Counted from the first letter of the stretch, positions 21,351 to 32,489 are shown. The stretch is DNA of 64,000 nucleotides from Typhlomys cinereus (GCA_023101885.1 JALPQD010000918.1:62001-126000); one strand, 5' to 3'. Program-made: numbers and translations. Notes: a model not told the origin generated them from the letters alone.

Positions 21351-22094
21351 ACAAGGATTTTTTTTTAAATCTATGTAGATTGTGGGGATCCTCCTGTTTG
21401 CATAGCCAAAACTTTCTGTCTCCCAGCCCCCCTTTTTCTTTGCTTACATGCAGTCTCCCTATGTATTCCTGGCTGACTGGAATTCACTATCTTCGCTATG
21501 CTGGCCTCATACTTGCAAAGGACAGATTTGCCTCTGCTTCCTGTGTGAGTGCTGGGGTAACAGGCGCTTTCCACCACCTACTGCCTATGGTCTGTATTTT
21601 TAATGCTGCATCATAGGGTTACACAAAGGCAACCTTGGGGGACACTCAGCCCCACCCAAGCCCTGGCCTCTAACCACTGTCATGTGTCTTTGCAGAGTTT
21701 CAGTGCCCAGCTGCAATACAGGCTACAAGCACAACAAATCCCGGACAGTCCTAGTGCAGCTCCTGCATTATGCCCGCTCCAAAGCGTCCATCCCTCCCAT
21801 CACCAACCAGGATGGGACCATCCTGTGTATGATTCTGGTTTCCATAATGCATCCATGTCCTCCTGAGGTTCCTTGGTTTTGTGAGGGACCTGGACCCCAG
21901 TGATTCAACTTGTGTGACTGACCAATGAGCCCAGGACCCTCCTGGCTCTGGCTCCCCATACTGGGGTTTCAAGCATGTGCCTCCAGGCCTTCCTTGTTAC
22001 ACAAGTGCTGGCGATCAAAATCAGGTTCTCATGATTGCACAACAAACACTTTAGTGACTTAGCCATCTCCCCAGACCCACTTATTTTTTTAACT

Positions 22095-22365
22095 TTATTT
22101 ATTTGTTTGTTTATTTTTTGTGTATATGTGTATGTCAGAGGGCACTGTGTGTCTCTGTGAAGGGCCAAAGAGTGACTTCAGGAATCATCCTAGATTGCTT
22201 CTACCTCGTTTTTGCTTCACTCTGGGATTTTCCAGACTCTAGTGCCAGAAGCGCAGGCCACTGCTGTTTCCTCTTGGCATTTTTACGTGGGACCTAGGAT
22301 TCAAACTCAGGACCTTCTGCTTGTGAGGCAGAGTCTTAACACCAAGCCATCTCTCTGCTCCCCAC
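22095..22365 (-). repeat. B2-like SINE (S2 type)
   Basis: Antisense copy with the 'tcaggaatcatcctagattgc' block, ending 'ccatctctctgctcccc'. Confidence 0.8.
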
Positions 22366-22379
22366 TTTTTTTTAAGTGA

Positions 22380-22606
22380 GCAAAGGTTGTGGCTCAGGGG
22401 TTAAAGCCTTTGCCTGTCAAGCAAAAGAATATGAGTTCAGATCCCATGTAAAAATGCCAAGTAGAAATGGTGAGGGCTGTAACCCTGGCCCTGAAAGGCA
22501 GAATCTAGGAAACCCTGAAGTAAAGCAATAAGGAACTAGAGCAATCCAGGATGATTCCTGATTTACCCTTGGACCTCCACAGCTACCCACACTCAACTGC
22601 CCTTTA

Positions 22607-22656
<50 letters not shown>
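22380..22656 (+). repeat. B2-like SINE (S2 type) with (AC)n tail
   Basis: Sense copy with 'gtggctcaggggttaaag' head, 'atccaggatgattcctga' block and (AC)24 tail. Together with the previous element it forms an inverted pair of related SINEs only 15 bases apart. Confidence 0.8.
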
Positions 22657-22657
<1 letters not shown>

Positions 22658-22659
22658 AA

Positions 22660-23740
22660 AAAAAGTAAAAATAACAAAATAAACCATTTTCCTGCTGTGC
22701 TTTTTATGAATCCTTACACTCTCTAAGCAAACACACGGCCCATCATCCTAGACCTGCTCCTGATTCCCCACCTCCCCATTCCCCCATCCCCGGGCCACCA
22801 AATCACAGTCACTCTGCTCTGTAAACCAGGCCACAGCTCAGAGAGTCACCACATCCTCACCCTGAGGTCCGTGCTCCGGTGGGTTGACATCTCTGCTCAG
22901 TCACCCAGTGCCCCTGGTTCCTTCTCACACTGTGCCCCACAAATCCTCCAGGACAGGTGCAGGCAGACAATGTCACATGAGGACCCCGCTGCAGCCTGGC
23001 GAACCCTCCCAGATCCTTCCCAGCGTGAGCAAGGGCACGTGGGACAAAGGAACTCGGTCTTCATCCTAACGCGGTTATCAAAATATTTCCCCCTCTGTGA
23101 TGTTGTAATTCATGGTCTTCCTGCGAGGTGCACTGACCAACACATCACCTGCAGCAGCTTCAGTCACCACCATGGCTTAGAAACAGTGTAGAACAGAAAG
23201 AGGTTCAGGAGGCCTGGTGGGAGGTGGCCTAGTATGAGGGAGTGGGGGGGCACTGTGTCACACTGTGTTCATTGTCACAGGTTGTGCAGCCTCGAGAGAG
23301 GTTTATGGGGGTGCCTCTGCTTGTGCCCTGTGAGTGAGTCACCTTGCATGTCCCAAAGATCCAGGGTTATGACTCAGGATCTGGGGACAGGTTCAGGGGG
23401 CCACAAGGCAACCTCAGTGCCTCGACAGGGTTAGCACGAGGGCTACAAGGCCAGGGAGCAGGGCTAAGTGTCATGAGGGAGGGATTGGAGCCAAGGAGGA
23501 CAGGAACCTGTGCCATTGAAAGGGGAGCTGCTGGGGGAAGACGCCCTGCTCATAGCTGCAGCTGGCGTCTCCCATCGTTAGAGCTGCTGGGTTCTAAATG
23601 TTCAAGGTTTCTTGTTGATCACATTTGCATAATTTAAATATTTTATTGTGGAAAATAGACATATTTACCATATCATTATATGTGAGGCTTGGGAGCCTTA
23701 AGCACACTCATGATGCTCTGTAGCCATCCCCAGAAGTCTT
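22660..23740. other. Gene-free interval
   Basis: About 1 kb of unique-looking sequence of medium GC. No splice-supported frame was found. Confidence 0.4.
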
Positions 23741-23744
23741 TTTG

Positions 23745-23749
23745 TTCTT

Positions 23750-23797
<48 letters not shown>

Positions 23798-24100
23798 ACC
23801 AGAGGACACAAGTGTGTGTGCCTGTGGAAATCCAAGGGTTACACTGGGAATCATCCTGAATTGTTCTATCTCTTTATTGCTTTGCTCCGCAGTTTCCCAG
23901 GCTCCACCTTCCAAAGTTGGAAGTACCTGCCACCATTTTCACCTGGCATTTTTATGTGGAATCTGGGAATCTAAACTCAGGTCCTTTTGCTTTCAAGGCA
24001 AAGACTTTAATCCCTGAACCATCTCTCCAATTTCTGCATTTTTACACGGGATCTGGGGATCTGAACTCAGGTCCCTTTACTTTCTAGGCAAAAGTTTTAA
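23745..24100 (-). repeat. B2-like SINE (S2 type) plus partial second copy
   Basis: Antisense copy with (GT)n at about 23753-23793 and end near 24030, followed directly by a second 3' half at 24034-24100. Confidence 0.75.
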
Positions 24101-24436
24101 CCCCTGGATTGGGTAATACATGCCTGTAATTCTGCTCAGAAGGCTAAGGTAGGCCAATTGAGAGTTTGAAGCTAGCTTGGGCTACAGAGGGAAACCTTGT
24201 GTCTAAAACAAAAACAACGATAAAGTCTTCTCATCTCACAAAACTGAATCTGTTAATACAAACTCTCTATCCTCTACACCTTTATCCTGGCAACTGCCAT
24301 TTTACCCTCTGCCTCTGTGAAAGTTACCCTTCCAGGGGACTTGCATCAGCAGAATTGTCTGGAGTTGGTCCTTGGTGTCTGACTCATCTCTCTGACCACG
24401 CTATCCTCAGAGTTTACCCATGGCCCAGCCTTTCTT

Positions 24437-24734
24437 TTTTTTTTATTTATTTATTCAATTGTGCGTATATGCATGTGTGTGCGTGTGTGTATGTATGTGT
24501 GTGTATGTCTGTATGTGTGTGTAGAACCACGGACGAATTCGGGAACCACCATGGACACCTCCACCTCCTCCTTGTTTACTCTGCCCAGGGATTCACAGGC
24601 TCTGCCCTACCAGGACCAGAAACGCAGGCTGCCCCCGCTTCTGCCCGGCGTCTATACACGGGGTCTAGGATCCGGACTCAGGACCTTCTGCCTGGAAGGC
24701 AGAGGCTTAACCCCTGAGCCACCTCTCCAGCCCC
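24437..24734 (-). repeat. Young SINE (S1 type) with TSD
   Basis: Full-length antisense copy flanked by GGCCCAGCCTTTCTT (24422-24436) and GGCCCATCCTTTCTT (24735-24749), a 15-base target duplication with one mismatch. Confidence 0.88.
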
Positions 24735-25424
24735 GGCCCATCCTTTCTTGAAGGCTGCATAATATTTCATTGTGCATACAGACCATATGTTGCTTTCTGT
24801 TCACTCATCAGTGGAAAGTCTGAGTGAGCTGCTCTATCTCACTGTTTGTGACCAATGGTCAGGAGAAACTCATAGGAACAGGCTACAGATGGAAGTGAGG
24901 GGAAATGTGGATCCCTAAAGGTCCTGCTCTGACAAGTTCCTTGCACTCTGCAGACTGCCCTGCTCCGGGCTTCCCCAGCCTGGGACGCCCCCTGGTGGCC
25001 GATTCCCATCTCACACCGTTTTTTGTTTGCTTTTTTTTTTTTTTTTTAACCTGGGTAACCTCTCACTGTGGAGACCGCAGGAGGAGATGGACATTCACAC
25101 ACTTTGTAAGCTCAGATCTGGAAGAGGGGGTGAGATCAGAGACAGCAAACAGATACATGGGCAGGTCCTGGGCTGCCCAAGGGAGGTCCCACTGATGGCA
25201 GAATAGTTGCAAGGGTCAGGAATGAGTGGGGTGAGCTCAGGGCCAGTCCTGGAGAACACGAAGGACTCCTTGACGATGTCTCTGTGCCCTTCCTGCAGGG
25301 CTAACACGCACCTTTCCTTTGTAGGCTAGCCTTTGCCCCTCTGGTGTGGGCAAACAGCCCTCCTGGGTGGGCTAACCTTCATGCTCTGGTGTGGGCTAAC
25401 ACCCCACTCTCCTGGTTCCAAAAT

Positions 25425-25805
25425 TGCCACTGTCTTATTTTGTTCCTATGTTAAACCATGAGCCAAACAACTTGGTAGAACAAGGGGTTTATTTCTGTGT
25501 ATGATTTTTTTTTTGCTACAGTCCATTATGAGTTCCTACTAACATCAGGAACTCAGGGAACTGAGCTATACCATATCCACAGGAAGAGGAGAGAGAGAGA
25601 GAGAGAGAGAATACTTTCCTGAACCAACTCTCTCTGTCTTATCCACCTCTCCAGCAAATGGCCCCACCCACTATAGACTGGATCTTCCCACATCAACTAG
25701 GAATCTCCCACAAGTTTGCACACAGATTTATCTTATATGGTTCTTTGCGGATGTACCTAAAAACTCAGTTCTCACTTGTCAAGCTGACTCTTACAACTAA
25801 CTTCC
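25425..25805 (+). repeat. Interspersed repeat S4 inserted in IFNL pseudogene
   Basis: The most complete copy: 'aacttggtagaacaaggggtttatttctg' near the start, a (GA)n run at about 25589-25609, a 'tggatcttcccacatcaact' block, and the end 'tgtcaagctgactcttacaac'. Confidence 0.6.
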
Positions 25806-25944
25806 ACGGCTAACCCTTACTTTTCTGCAAGGGGTAACCTGTGCTCTGACTCTCCAGGAAGAATCACCACCAGAGGGTCATCTGGCCTCTCAGCTGCTCA
25901 CTTCATCAGCCCCTCCCCCTCCCTTTTCCTGTCCCTCCCTCTTT

Positions 25945-26055
25945 ATCCTGGTCACCCACTTGACCAGGTTGTGCACACCCCTTCTTTATAAGCCTTCCCC
26001 TTACCTGTTCCTGTCCCTCTGTGTCTTATTCTTTTTATTTAAAATTTGGGTATAC
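25945..26055 (+). repeat. Inverted-repeat arm left of pseudogene exon
   Basis: Matches the reverse complement of about 27115-27240 through 'ttacctgttcctgtccctctgtgt' and 'tttatttaaaatttg'. It places the IFNL pseudogene last exon between the arms. Confidence 0.6.
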
Positions 26056-26303
26056 GGGGCAGTGTGATACCTCAGTAGGTAAAGTGCCCACTGGCGGCTT
26101 GAGTTCACTGAGGTGAGTCTTGGGAGGGGACTGAGGTGTGCAGCTTGGGAGCCCTCACCCCAACAGCCCCTGAGCCAGCCCTGTCCCTGCAGGAGGACCC
26201 CACACACACACCCGGCTGCCTGCAGGCCTTTGTCACCTTCAACCCCTTCTGCCTGCTCACGGGGGACCTGAAATGTGTGGTCAGCAGAGACCAGCGTACC
26301 TGA

Positions 26304-26490
26304 AACTTCGACCTTCCTGTGACCTATCCCAGGAGTTCAGATGTTACAGACAAACCACCCGCCACACTTGCAGGTCTCTATTGCTTGTGAAGCACCAAGT
26401 AGATGTTTACTCTTGTGATTTTGCAGACCCTTTGGGGAAAAGAAATGAGGAGAAAACATTGCTGGTAACATAGTCCTTATTATTTACTTG
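26304..26490. other. Sequence after pseudogene exon
   Basis: Some 3' UTR relic is possible, but no ATTTA cluster like that of the intact gene was seen. Confidence 0.3.
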
Positions 26491-26494
26491 CTTA

Positions 26495-26630
26495 TTTACA
26501 GGATCCCATGTAACCCAGGCTGGTCTTGAACTCAGTACACAGATGAGGATGATCTTAACATCTGGGTCCTATGACCACCCCTTGAGTGCTGGCATTACAG
26601 GTGAATGCCACCGCTCCTGGCTTTGATTTT
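26495..26630 (-). repeat. Antisense B1-type SINE
   Basis: 'aacccaggctggtcttgaactc', 'gagtgctggcattacaggtg' and 'caccgctcctggc' blocks in reverse orientation. Confidence 0.75.
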
Positions 26631-26989
26631 GCGTGTGTGAGTAGGTAAATAACCACTTTACTGTACAGTGACTTTGGCCTTGGTGAGAGAAAGAGAGAGA
26701 GAATGAGGGAGGATGAGAGAGAGCTTTACAAGGGATTCTGCCGACTACAAGCCAGGGAATCCATGACTGAGCACCTAAAGCATGACCAGCAGCAAGTAAA
26801 AAGATGTTCTGAGGGGAGCCCCAGGCTGCTGGGCAGGTGTGCTCAGGGCCCTGGAGTGGTGCCCTCGAGACAAGTGTCAGCTGTGCCTGGGCCTCATCCA
26901 CCATCTCCTCCTGTGGTTCTAAGTCAGGGCTGATGTCTTCATCTATTTCCCACATACCTGTGACCACCTAGCCTCTAAAGAATGGGACT

Positions 26990-27240
26990 GGAGGCCACTG
27001 AAATGGCTCAGTAGGTAAAGGTGTCTGCGTACAAACCTGGAGACCTGAGTTCAACCCCCAAAGCCTACATGGCAGGAACAGAACAGAGAACTGATTACTG
27101 AAAGTTGTCACACACACAAATTTTAAATAAAAATTAATAAAACACAGAGGGACAGGAACAGGTAAAGGGAGAAGCTTGGAAAGGGGGTGTGTTCAAGCTG
27201 GTCAGGTAGAGGAGCAGGTGACCACTGTAGCATGGATGTG
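26990..27240 (+). repeat. tRNA-derived SINE and right inverted-repeat arm
   Basis: SINE head 'aaatggctcagtaggtaaagg' and 'gagacctgagttcaacccc'. After the A-rich part comes the arm at about 27115-27240 that mirrors 25945-26055. Confidence 0.6.
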
Positions 27241-27329
27241 ACTTTCTTCCTCTCTCTCTTTCTCTCTCTCTTTCTCTGTCTGTCTGTCTGTCTGCCTCTT
27301 TCTAATTAAATATCAAAAAAGTATGAATT

Positions 27330-27510
27330 TGGACTAAGGCATAGTTCAGTGGTAGAGCACTTGCCTAAGCCCGTGTGAGACCCTGGGCTCCATCCCCAAC
27401 ACTGGGAGGAATAAAACCCAGCCAGGTGTGCTGGTGCGGACCTGTTTGCAGCACTCAGAGGCAAGAGGATGTGACTCGAGGTTACGTCCCACACAAACAC
27501 AAGCAAACCC
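27330..27510 (+). repeat. ID-B1 dimeric SINE
   Basis: ID head 'catagttcagtggtagagcacttgcc' with 'tgggctccatccccaac', followed by a B1-like 'ccaggtgtgctggtgcggacct'. Confidence 0.7.
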
Positions 27511-28635
27511 TGGAGGTCCGAGTGTCCGCCGTTCTCTTCTTGATTTGGAACTCCCAATCCCCCCTCCCCTCAAGCACTGGGACCCCAGCTCTGTGTGGCC
27601 ATGCCCAGCGTCAAAGAAGAGTCTCTCCTGTCTCGGTTCTTCCTGACATACTTCAGGTAGAGAATTTCTGGCTTCTAGAATGTGCGTACATTCAACTCCA
27701 CGAGACAGTGCCAAAATGTTTCCATTCAGCGCTTCAACACATCCTTCCTCTGTCTACTGCGCTCCCCTCTTTCCTGAAGTGAGCTTGAGTGGGTTTCTAT
27801 TGCTTGCTTCTGATCAAAGTGAGCGCTCACCTACCCAAGCCATCAAACAGTGACTTTGGGATGACAAGCTGCTCGGTGATATTGCTCCCAGGAGATTTCC
27901 CACCTCAGCGATCCTCACCTGCTGTGATTCAGATCGACTTCTCGGAACTCAGGTGGAATTCTGTCACAATGACAACATTCAGAGGCGGGACCTGGGAGAG
28001 GGGAGTGGGTCAGGAGAGTGTCACTTCCATGAATAGATTTCAGACGGCAGGCGTGGGGGTGGATCCGTCATCGTCATCGTAGGAGCGAGTTTCTGGGGAG
28101 AGCATGCTGGAGGCTGTGGATTTCCTGTCTTGCTCCAAGCACAATGGAACTCAACTCAGTTAATGAGAGCAATTGCTCAGGCCCAGCATGGTCGTGAGTA
28201 GCTGCAAAGCTGAGATAGGCGGATTGGAAGTTCAAGGCCAGCTTAAACTATCTTGAACTATAGGAGAGCCTGTTTTTGTTTTGTTTTTAAAGAAATGAAG
28301 ATGAATCAGTGGGTCAAGGATCCCCAGAACCTATGTAAAAAGCCAGGGATTATGGAACCTGCCTATAACCCTAGCCCTGCAGTGGGCAGAAACGCAGGTC
28401 TATCGGAGAGCTAGCTTAGCTGATAGGTGAGTTTCAGGATCAATGAAGTATCCTGGTCTTAAAAACAAACAAACAAAAAAACCTCCCCAAAACAAAAATA
28501 AACAAATAAAACCCATAAGAGGGAAGAGTGGTAGAGAAAGACACATGCGTGTGCATGTACAAACAAGAGAACATCACACACTCTCTCTTTCACACACACA
28601 TACACACACTCATGCACACATATAGAACTAAAAAA
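27511..28635. other. Gene-free interval
   Basis: Contains a B1 fragment near 28180-28265, a diverged SINE at about 28290-28400 and CA-rich sequence at 28575-28620. No gene supported. Confidence 0.4.
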
Positions 28636-28639
28636 AAAA

Positions 28640-28820
28640 AAAGAACTAGGGATGTAACTCTGTTAGCAGAGTCCTTGCCTAGCATGCAAGAAGCCCCAGG
28701 TTCAATCCCCAGCCCTGCAAAGTACTTGGAAGGTGGAGGCAGGAAGATCGCAAGTTCATAAACGTTCTTGACTACACAGGCATTTCAGAGGCAGCCTAAT
28801 CTTGAGAGGACCCTGTCCTA
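28640..28820 (+). repeat. ID-B1 dimeric SINE
   Basis: 'actagggatgtaactctgtta' head, 'caggttcaatccccagccctgc' B box, then B1-like 'ggaggcaggaagatcgcaag'. Confidence 0.7.
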
Positions 28821-28861
28821 AGGGGAAAGAAAAAGGATTCAGGGGCAGCGGCTGTGGCCTA

Positions 28862-29075
28862 CAAGTAAGGGACTGGGGGAGTGGCTTGGTGATAGGGTTC
28901 TTGCCTAGAATCCAGCATCCAGGAGCTGGGGGCATGGCTGAGAAGTAGAGCAAGTGCCTAGAATCCAGCAGTGAGGGGCTGGGGTATGGCTCAGTGGTAG
29001 AGTATTTGCCTAGCATAGGCAAGGTTCTGAGTTCAATTCCTATCACCACAAATAAGTAAGTAAGAAAAAAAAAAG
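28862..29075 (+). repeat. Half-ID array ending in a full ID unit
   Basis: Two A-box-only units (28868, 28925) followed by a third that continues through the B box ('ctgagttcaattcctatcacc') into an A-rich tail. This shows that array units derive from the 5' half of an ID SINE. Confidence 0.75.
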
Positions 29076-29404
29076 TTGATGGATTGATTATCAAAATAAA
29101 ATGCCAAGCAGTGTTCATGGAAAGCACAGGGAAATGGGATCAGGAAGAGCTTATAGTTCCAAAGGTGTTGTGATGGGTTATAAATATTCACTTAAGATGC
29201 ATGACTCACATATGCAATTCAGATATTCCCTGGTGGGCCTCAGCTATTTTATATTAAGAAAGGAAAACTAAGTGGGTCGGCTGAAGACTTCATACCAGCA
29301 AGGGTAGGGGTGGGTTGGGGATGAGGTAAGGCAGGAGCAGAGCCGTTCATTAGAGACTGACTTAGACTATATAGTGAGACTAGTCTCAAACTGAAAAATC
29401 AAGA

Positions 29405-29620
29405 AGGGCTGAGGTGTAGCTCAGTCTCTGAAGTGCTTGCCATGTAAGCGTGAAGACCGGAGTTCAGTCCCCTGTATCCACAGAAAAAAACCAGGTGTGG
29501 TAGCTTGTATTTGTAATCCCAGCACTGGGGGTGGGGGTGGGGCTGGCGATGTCAGATCCTGGGTCAGGCAGCCCACTCAGGGAGCTCCAGACTACTGAGG
29601 CACCCTGTGTAAAAATAACA
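29405..29620 (+). repeat. ID-B1 dimeric SINE
   Basis: 'gggctgaggtgtagctcagt' head, 'gagttcagtcccctgtatcc' B box, then 'ccaggtgtggtagcttgtatttgtaatcccagcac'. Confidence 0.8.
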
Positions 29621-29629
29621 GAATGGGAA

Positions 29630-29864
29630 CTGGGGCAGTGGCTCAGGGGCTAAAGCCTCTACCTAGAAAGGACCTGAGTTAGAATCCTCAGGTCCTACAT
29701 AAAAATGCCTACAGGGATATGCTGTCCTCTGCAATGCCGGCCCTGGAAGGCAGAGCCTGGAAAACCCCAGAACAAAGTAAAAAGGAGGTAGTAGAGCAAT
29801 CCAGGATGATTCCTCGTGTTACCCTTGGGCCTCCACAGGCACACACAGGCAAAGTGCCCTCTTG

Positions 29865-29914
<50 letters not shown>

Positions 29915-29915
29915 T
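29630..29915 (+). repeat. B2-like SINE (S2 type) with (CA)n tail
   Basis: Sense copy with 'gggcagtggctcaggggct' head and 'atccaggatgattcctcg' block. The (CA)n tail is at about 29870-29911. Confidence 0.8.
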
Positions 29916-29959
29916 CATTCAACTTTTTTAAAAAGCTAAATTTAAAAAGAGAGGGTTGT

Positions 29960-30090
29960 TTTGTTTTTGGTTTTGAGACATGGTTTTATGCAATCCAGGC
30001 TGGCCTTGAACTTGTCTAGTCTTGAGCACCTGAACCTCCTGCTTCTACTTCCCAAGGGCTGAGATCGCAGGTTCATCTCACCACTTTTGA
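29960..30090 (-). repeat. Antisense B1-type SINE
   Basis: 'gcaatccaggctggccttgaac' and 'acctcctgcttctacttcccaag' in reverse orientation. Confidence 0.7.
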
Positions 30091-30299
30091 GTAAAATATT
30101 TAAGAAGAGAACAGCCTGTGATCACAGGAGGCTAGACAGCAAGGTGGACTTAAGGCTGCAGACAGAATTCAATTAGTAATCGGATGGCCTTAAAATGCAG
30201 GAAATCATTTCATTTTTCATGGCCTGAAACATTAAATGGAAAATTCAGAAACAAACAATTGATACATTTTACTTACTTATTTATTTTTTTCTAATTATT

Positions 30300-30306
30300 T
30301 GCAGAG

Positions 30307-30354
<48 letters not shown>

Positions 30355-30572
30355 CAGAGGGCACTGTGTGTCCCTGTGGAGGACAAAGGCTTTGGGAATC
30401 ATCCTGGATTGCTTCTACTTCCTTTTTGCTTCGCTCTGGGATTTCCCAGACTTTGCCCACCAGGATCCGAAGTGCAGGTAACAACCGTTTCTGCCTGGTG
30501 TTTTTTATGTGGGACCTGGGATCCGAACTCAGGACCTTCTGAGTTTTAACCCCTGAGCCATCTCTCCAGCCG
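30300..30572 (-). repeat. B2-like SINE (S2 type)
   Basis: Antisense copy with (GT)n at about 30309-30351 and end 'ctgagccatctctccagcc'. A short deletion removes part of the head near 30541. Confidence 0.8.
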
Positions 30573-30898
30573 CAATCTGTAAATTTTGAATTCCGCACTG
30601 CTCTGACTAGCTGGATGAAACCTTTTGCTCCCCAGCTTTGTCCTGCCTGGGGCATCAGTCTTCCCTTAGGCCAGTCTACCCAGGCATGCGGCACTCTCTG
30701 CCCACTAATCACCAGCCACCATGGTTATCAGATCAGCTTTCCTGGATTCAAGCCTGGGGGTTCAAATAATCTTTATTTCACTTAATCTCAGCCTTATTGC
30801 CCAAGAGTATTAACACAGGCAACTCAGATCTGCCACAGGGAAATCATGAACCGCCTTCTTTTTGCAACAAGGTAAATGTGGCAGATGTGGTAAAAGTG

Positions 30899-31006
30899 GG
30901 CCTGCAAAATGGTTCAGCAGGTGAAGATACTTGCGCCAGATGGCCTGAGTTTGATCCCCGGATCAAAATGACCTCAGAAGTTGTCCTATGACCTTCACAA
31001 AAGCTA

Positions 31007-31054
<48 letters not shown>

Positions 31055-31075
31055 TAAAAATAAATAAATGCAAAA
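30899..31075 (+). repeat. tRNA-derived SINE with (CT)n(CA)n tail
   Basis: 'gggcctgcaaaatggttcagcaggtgaag' head, 'gagtttgatccccgga' B box, then the (CT)n(AC)n tail. Confidence 0.65.
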
Positions 31076-31079
31076 AGTT

Positions 31080-31405
31080 TATTTTTGAAGGTGAAATTTC
31101 TCAATTTAATAACAGAAAGAAAGAAAAAAATTCCGATGCTGAGGTCGCTGGGATCTACTAAAAACAAATCTCCTGTCTGTGAAGTTGCAAAGAAGGAAAT
31201 TTGTGTTGGTTTCGTTATGACACCTTCAAAAGCAAGAGCTGCAGCCGCAGTGTGTGGCAGTCACGCAGTCAAGATGGAAAAAGCAGAAAACTCTATCCCA
31301 GGCTTACCTGTGTGTGTAGCAAGAATAGTGTATAGAAAATGTGGTGCTAGAATGAGCTTCAGCCATCCACCGAGGGTCGGAATACATCACCTGAGCCTGC
31401 TCTAG
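31080..31405 (+). other. Unrecognised segment with open frame
   Basis: An open frame of about 106 codons contains KEICVGFVMTPSKARAAAA. It has no splice context or family I recognise. It could be a retroposed fragment or chance. Confidence 0.2.
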
Positions 31406-31825
31406 TCCTTCACTGGTAGATTCCAGGGAAGAGCTGTACCCCTGAACCCCGCCCCCAGCGCCTCGCTGCTGGATTCTAGGCAGGTGCTCTACCCCTGAGC
31501 CCCGCCCCCAGCGCCTCGCTGCTGGATTCTAGGCAGGTGCTCTACTCCTGAGCCCCGCCCCCAGCGCCTCGCTGCTGGATTCTAGGCAGGTGCTCTACCC
31601 CTGAGCCCCGCCCCCAGCGCCTCGCTGCTGGATTCTAGGCAGGTGCTCTCCCACTGAGCCACGCCCCAGCGCCTCACTGCTGGATTCTAGGCAGGTGCTC
31701 TACCACTGAGCCACACTCCAAGGCCCTCTCTGGTAGATTCTAAGGAGCTCCACCATCAAGTCACACCCTCAGCCCATCACTGCTGGATTCTAGGCAGTTG
31801 CTGTACCATGGAGCCAACATATGCC
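31406..31825 (-). repeat. Half-ID array, best preserved (about 8 units)
   Basis: Unit starts AGCGCCTCGCTGCTGG recur at 31457, 31510, 31563 and 31616, an exact 53-base period, with flanking units more diverged. The minus strand of each carries 'gggctcaggggtagagc' (A box) and lacks a B box. The four central units are almost identical. Confidence 0.9.
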
Positions 31826-32059
31826 TTCCCTGTAGTTACCCTGAGATGACCAACTGTAAGGAAAAAGGTTTCTTTTGACTCTGTTTGGAGGTTTCACTCC
31901 ATGATCAGGTCCCAGGTTGCTTCGTGCCTGTGGCAGCAATGTGTCACCGTGTTGCTCCGGGAGTGCCTGGGAGGTGGACTCTGCTCGCCTGACTGCTCTC
32001 AGAAATGGAAGAGCGAGCCAGACCTGGTGGCACAGCCCAGCATTTTGTTTGTTTGTTTC

Positions 32060-32180
32060 TTTGTTTTTCTGAGACAAGTCTCAGGTATCCCAGGCTGGCT
32101 TTGAACTTGCTAAGTATCCAAGGATAACTTTGAACTCCTGATCCTCCTGCCTCCACCTCCCAAATGCTGAAATTACATGT
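32060..32180 (-). repeat. Antisense B1-type SINE
   Basis: 'tatcccaggctggctttgaac' and 'tgcctccacctcccaaatgctg' in reverse orientation. Confidence 0.75.
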
Positions 32181-32489
32181 TTCCTGGGGAGATACCGTAC
32201 AGATGTCCATCCACTCCAGACAGGGAACTAATGACAGGCTGAAATAATGATTATACCAAAGTCTAACTTGGTGACCCAATGAGTTTTCTGAGGTTACTTA
32301 CAGGAGTATGGAGAAACCAAAGTGGCCACACTTGCAAGACTCATCCGTAGATGACGGCCTCTGCCATAACTGGTGGGTTCTTGGCAAGCACTGAGACACA
32401 CCCCAACCCCTCCCTGGTAGAGTCTAGGCAATTGCTAGCCAGTTCCATAGGTGAGGCTTCATGGTTGAATTCAAGCTGATAAATTGTGA

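Larger units (their letters stand above)
24957..26303 (+). pseudogene. Interferon-lambda pseudogene, fragmented
   Basis: A second IFNL copy broken by deletions and insertions. Remnants in order: a promoter string CTGCTCCGGGCTTCCCCAGC (24959-24978) matching 16.52 kb; intron-2 cores 'gtgtgggctaac' at 25310-25420; an S4 repeat insertion (25425-25805); the intron-2/exon-3 junction near 25830-25860; then intron 5 and the last exon, 26193-26303. That exon is still open and reads CLQAFVTFNPFCLLTGDLKC, then ends DQRT instead of DQCV. Its final disulfide cysteine is lost and a 5-residue insertion follows the acceptor. Exons 1, 2, 4 and 5 were not found. It is not expected to encode a cytokine. Confidence 0.8.

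Noticed and set aside
24957..26303. Functional second interferon gene
   Set aside because: Four exons are missing, insertions lie inside, and the terminal cysteine is lost.
31457..31668. CRISPR-like array because of regular 53-base spacing
   Set aside because: The whole unit repeats with no unique spacers, and this is a mammalian genome.
31406..31825. Cluster of tRNA genes
   Set aside because: Only the A-box half is present; there is no anticodon arm, T arm or acceptor pairing. These are SINE-derived units.
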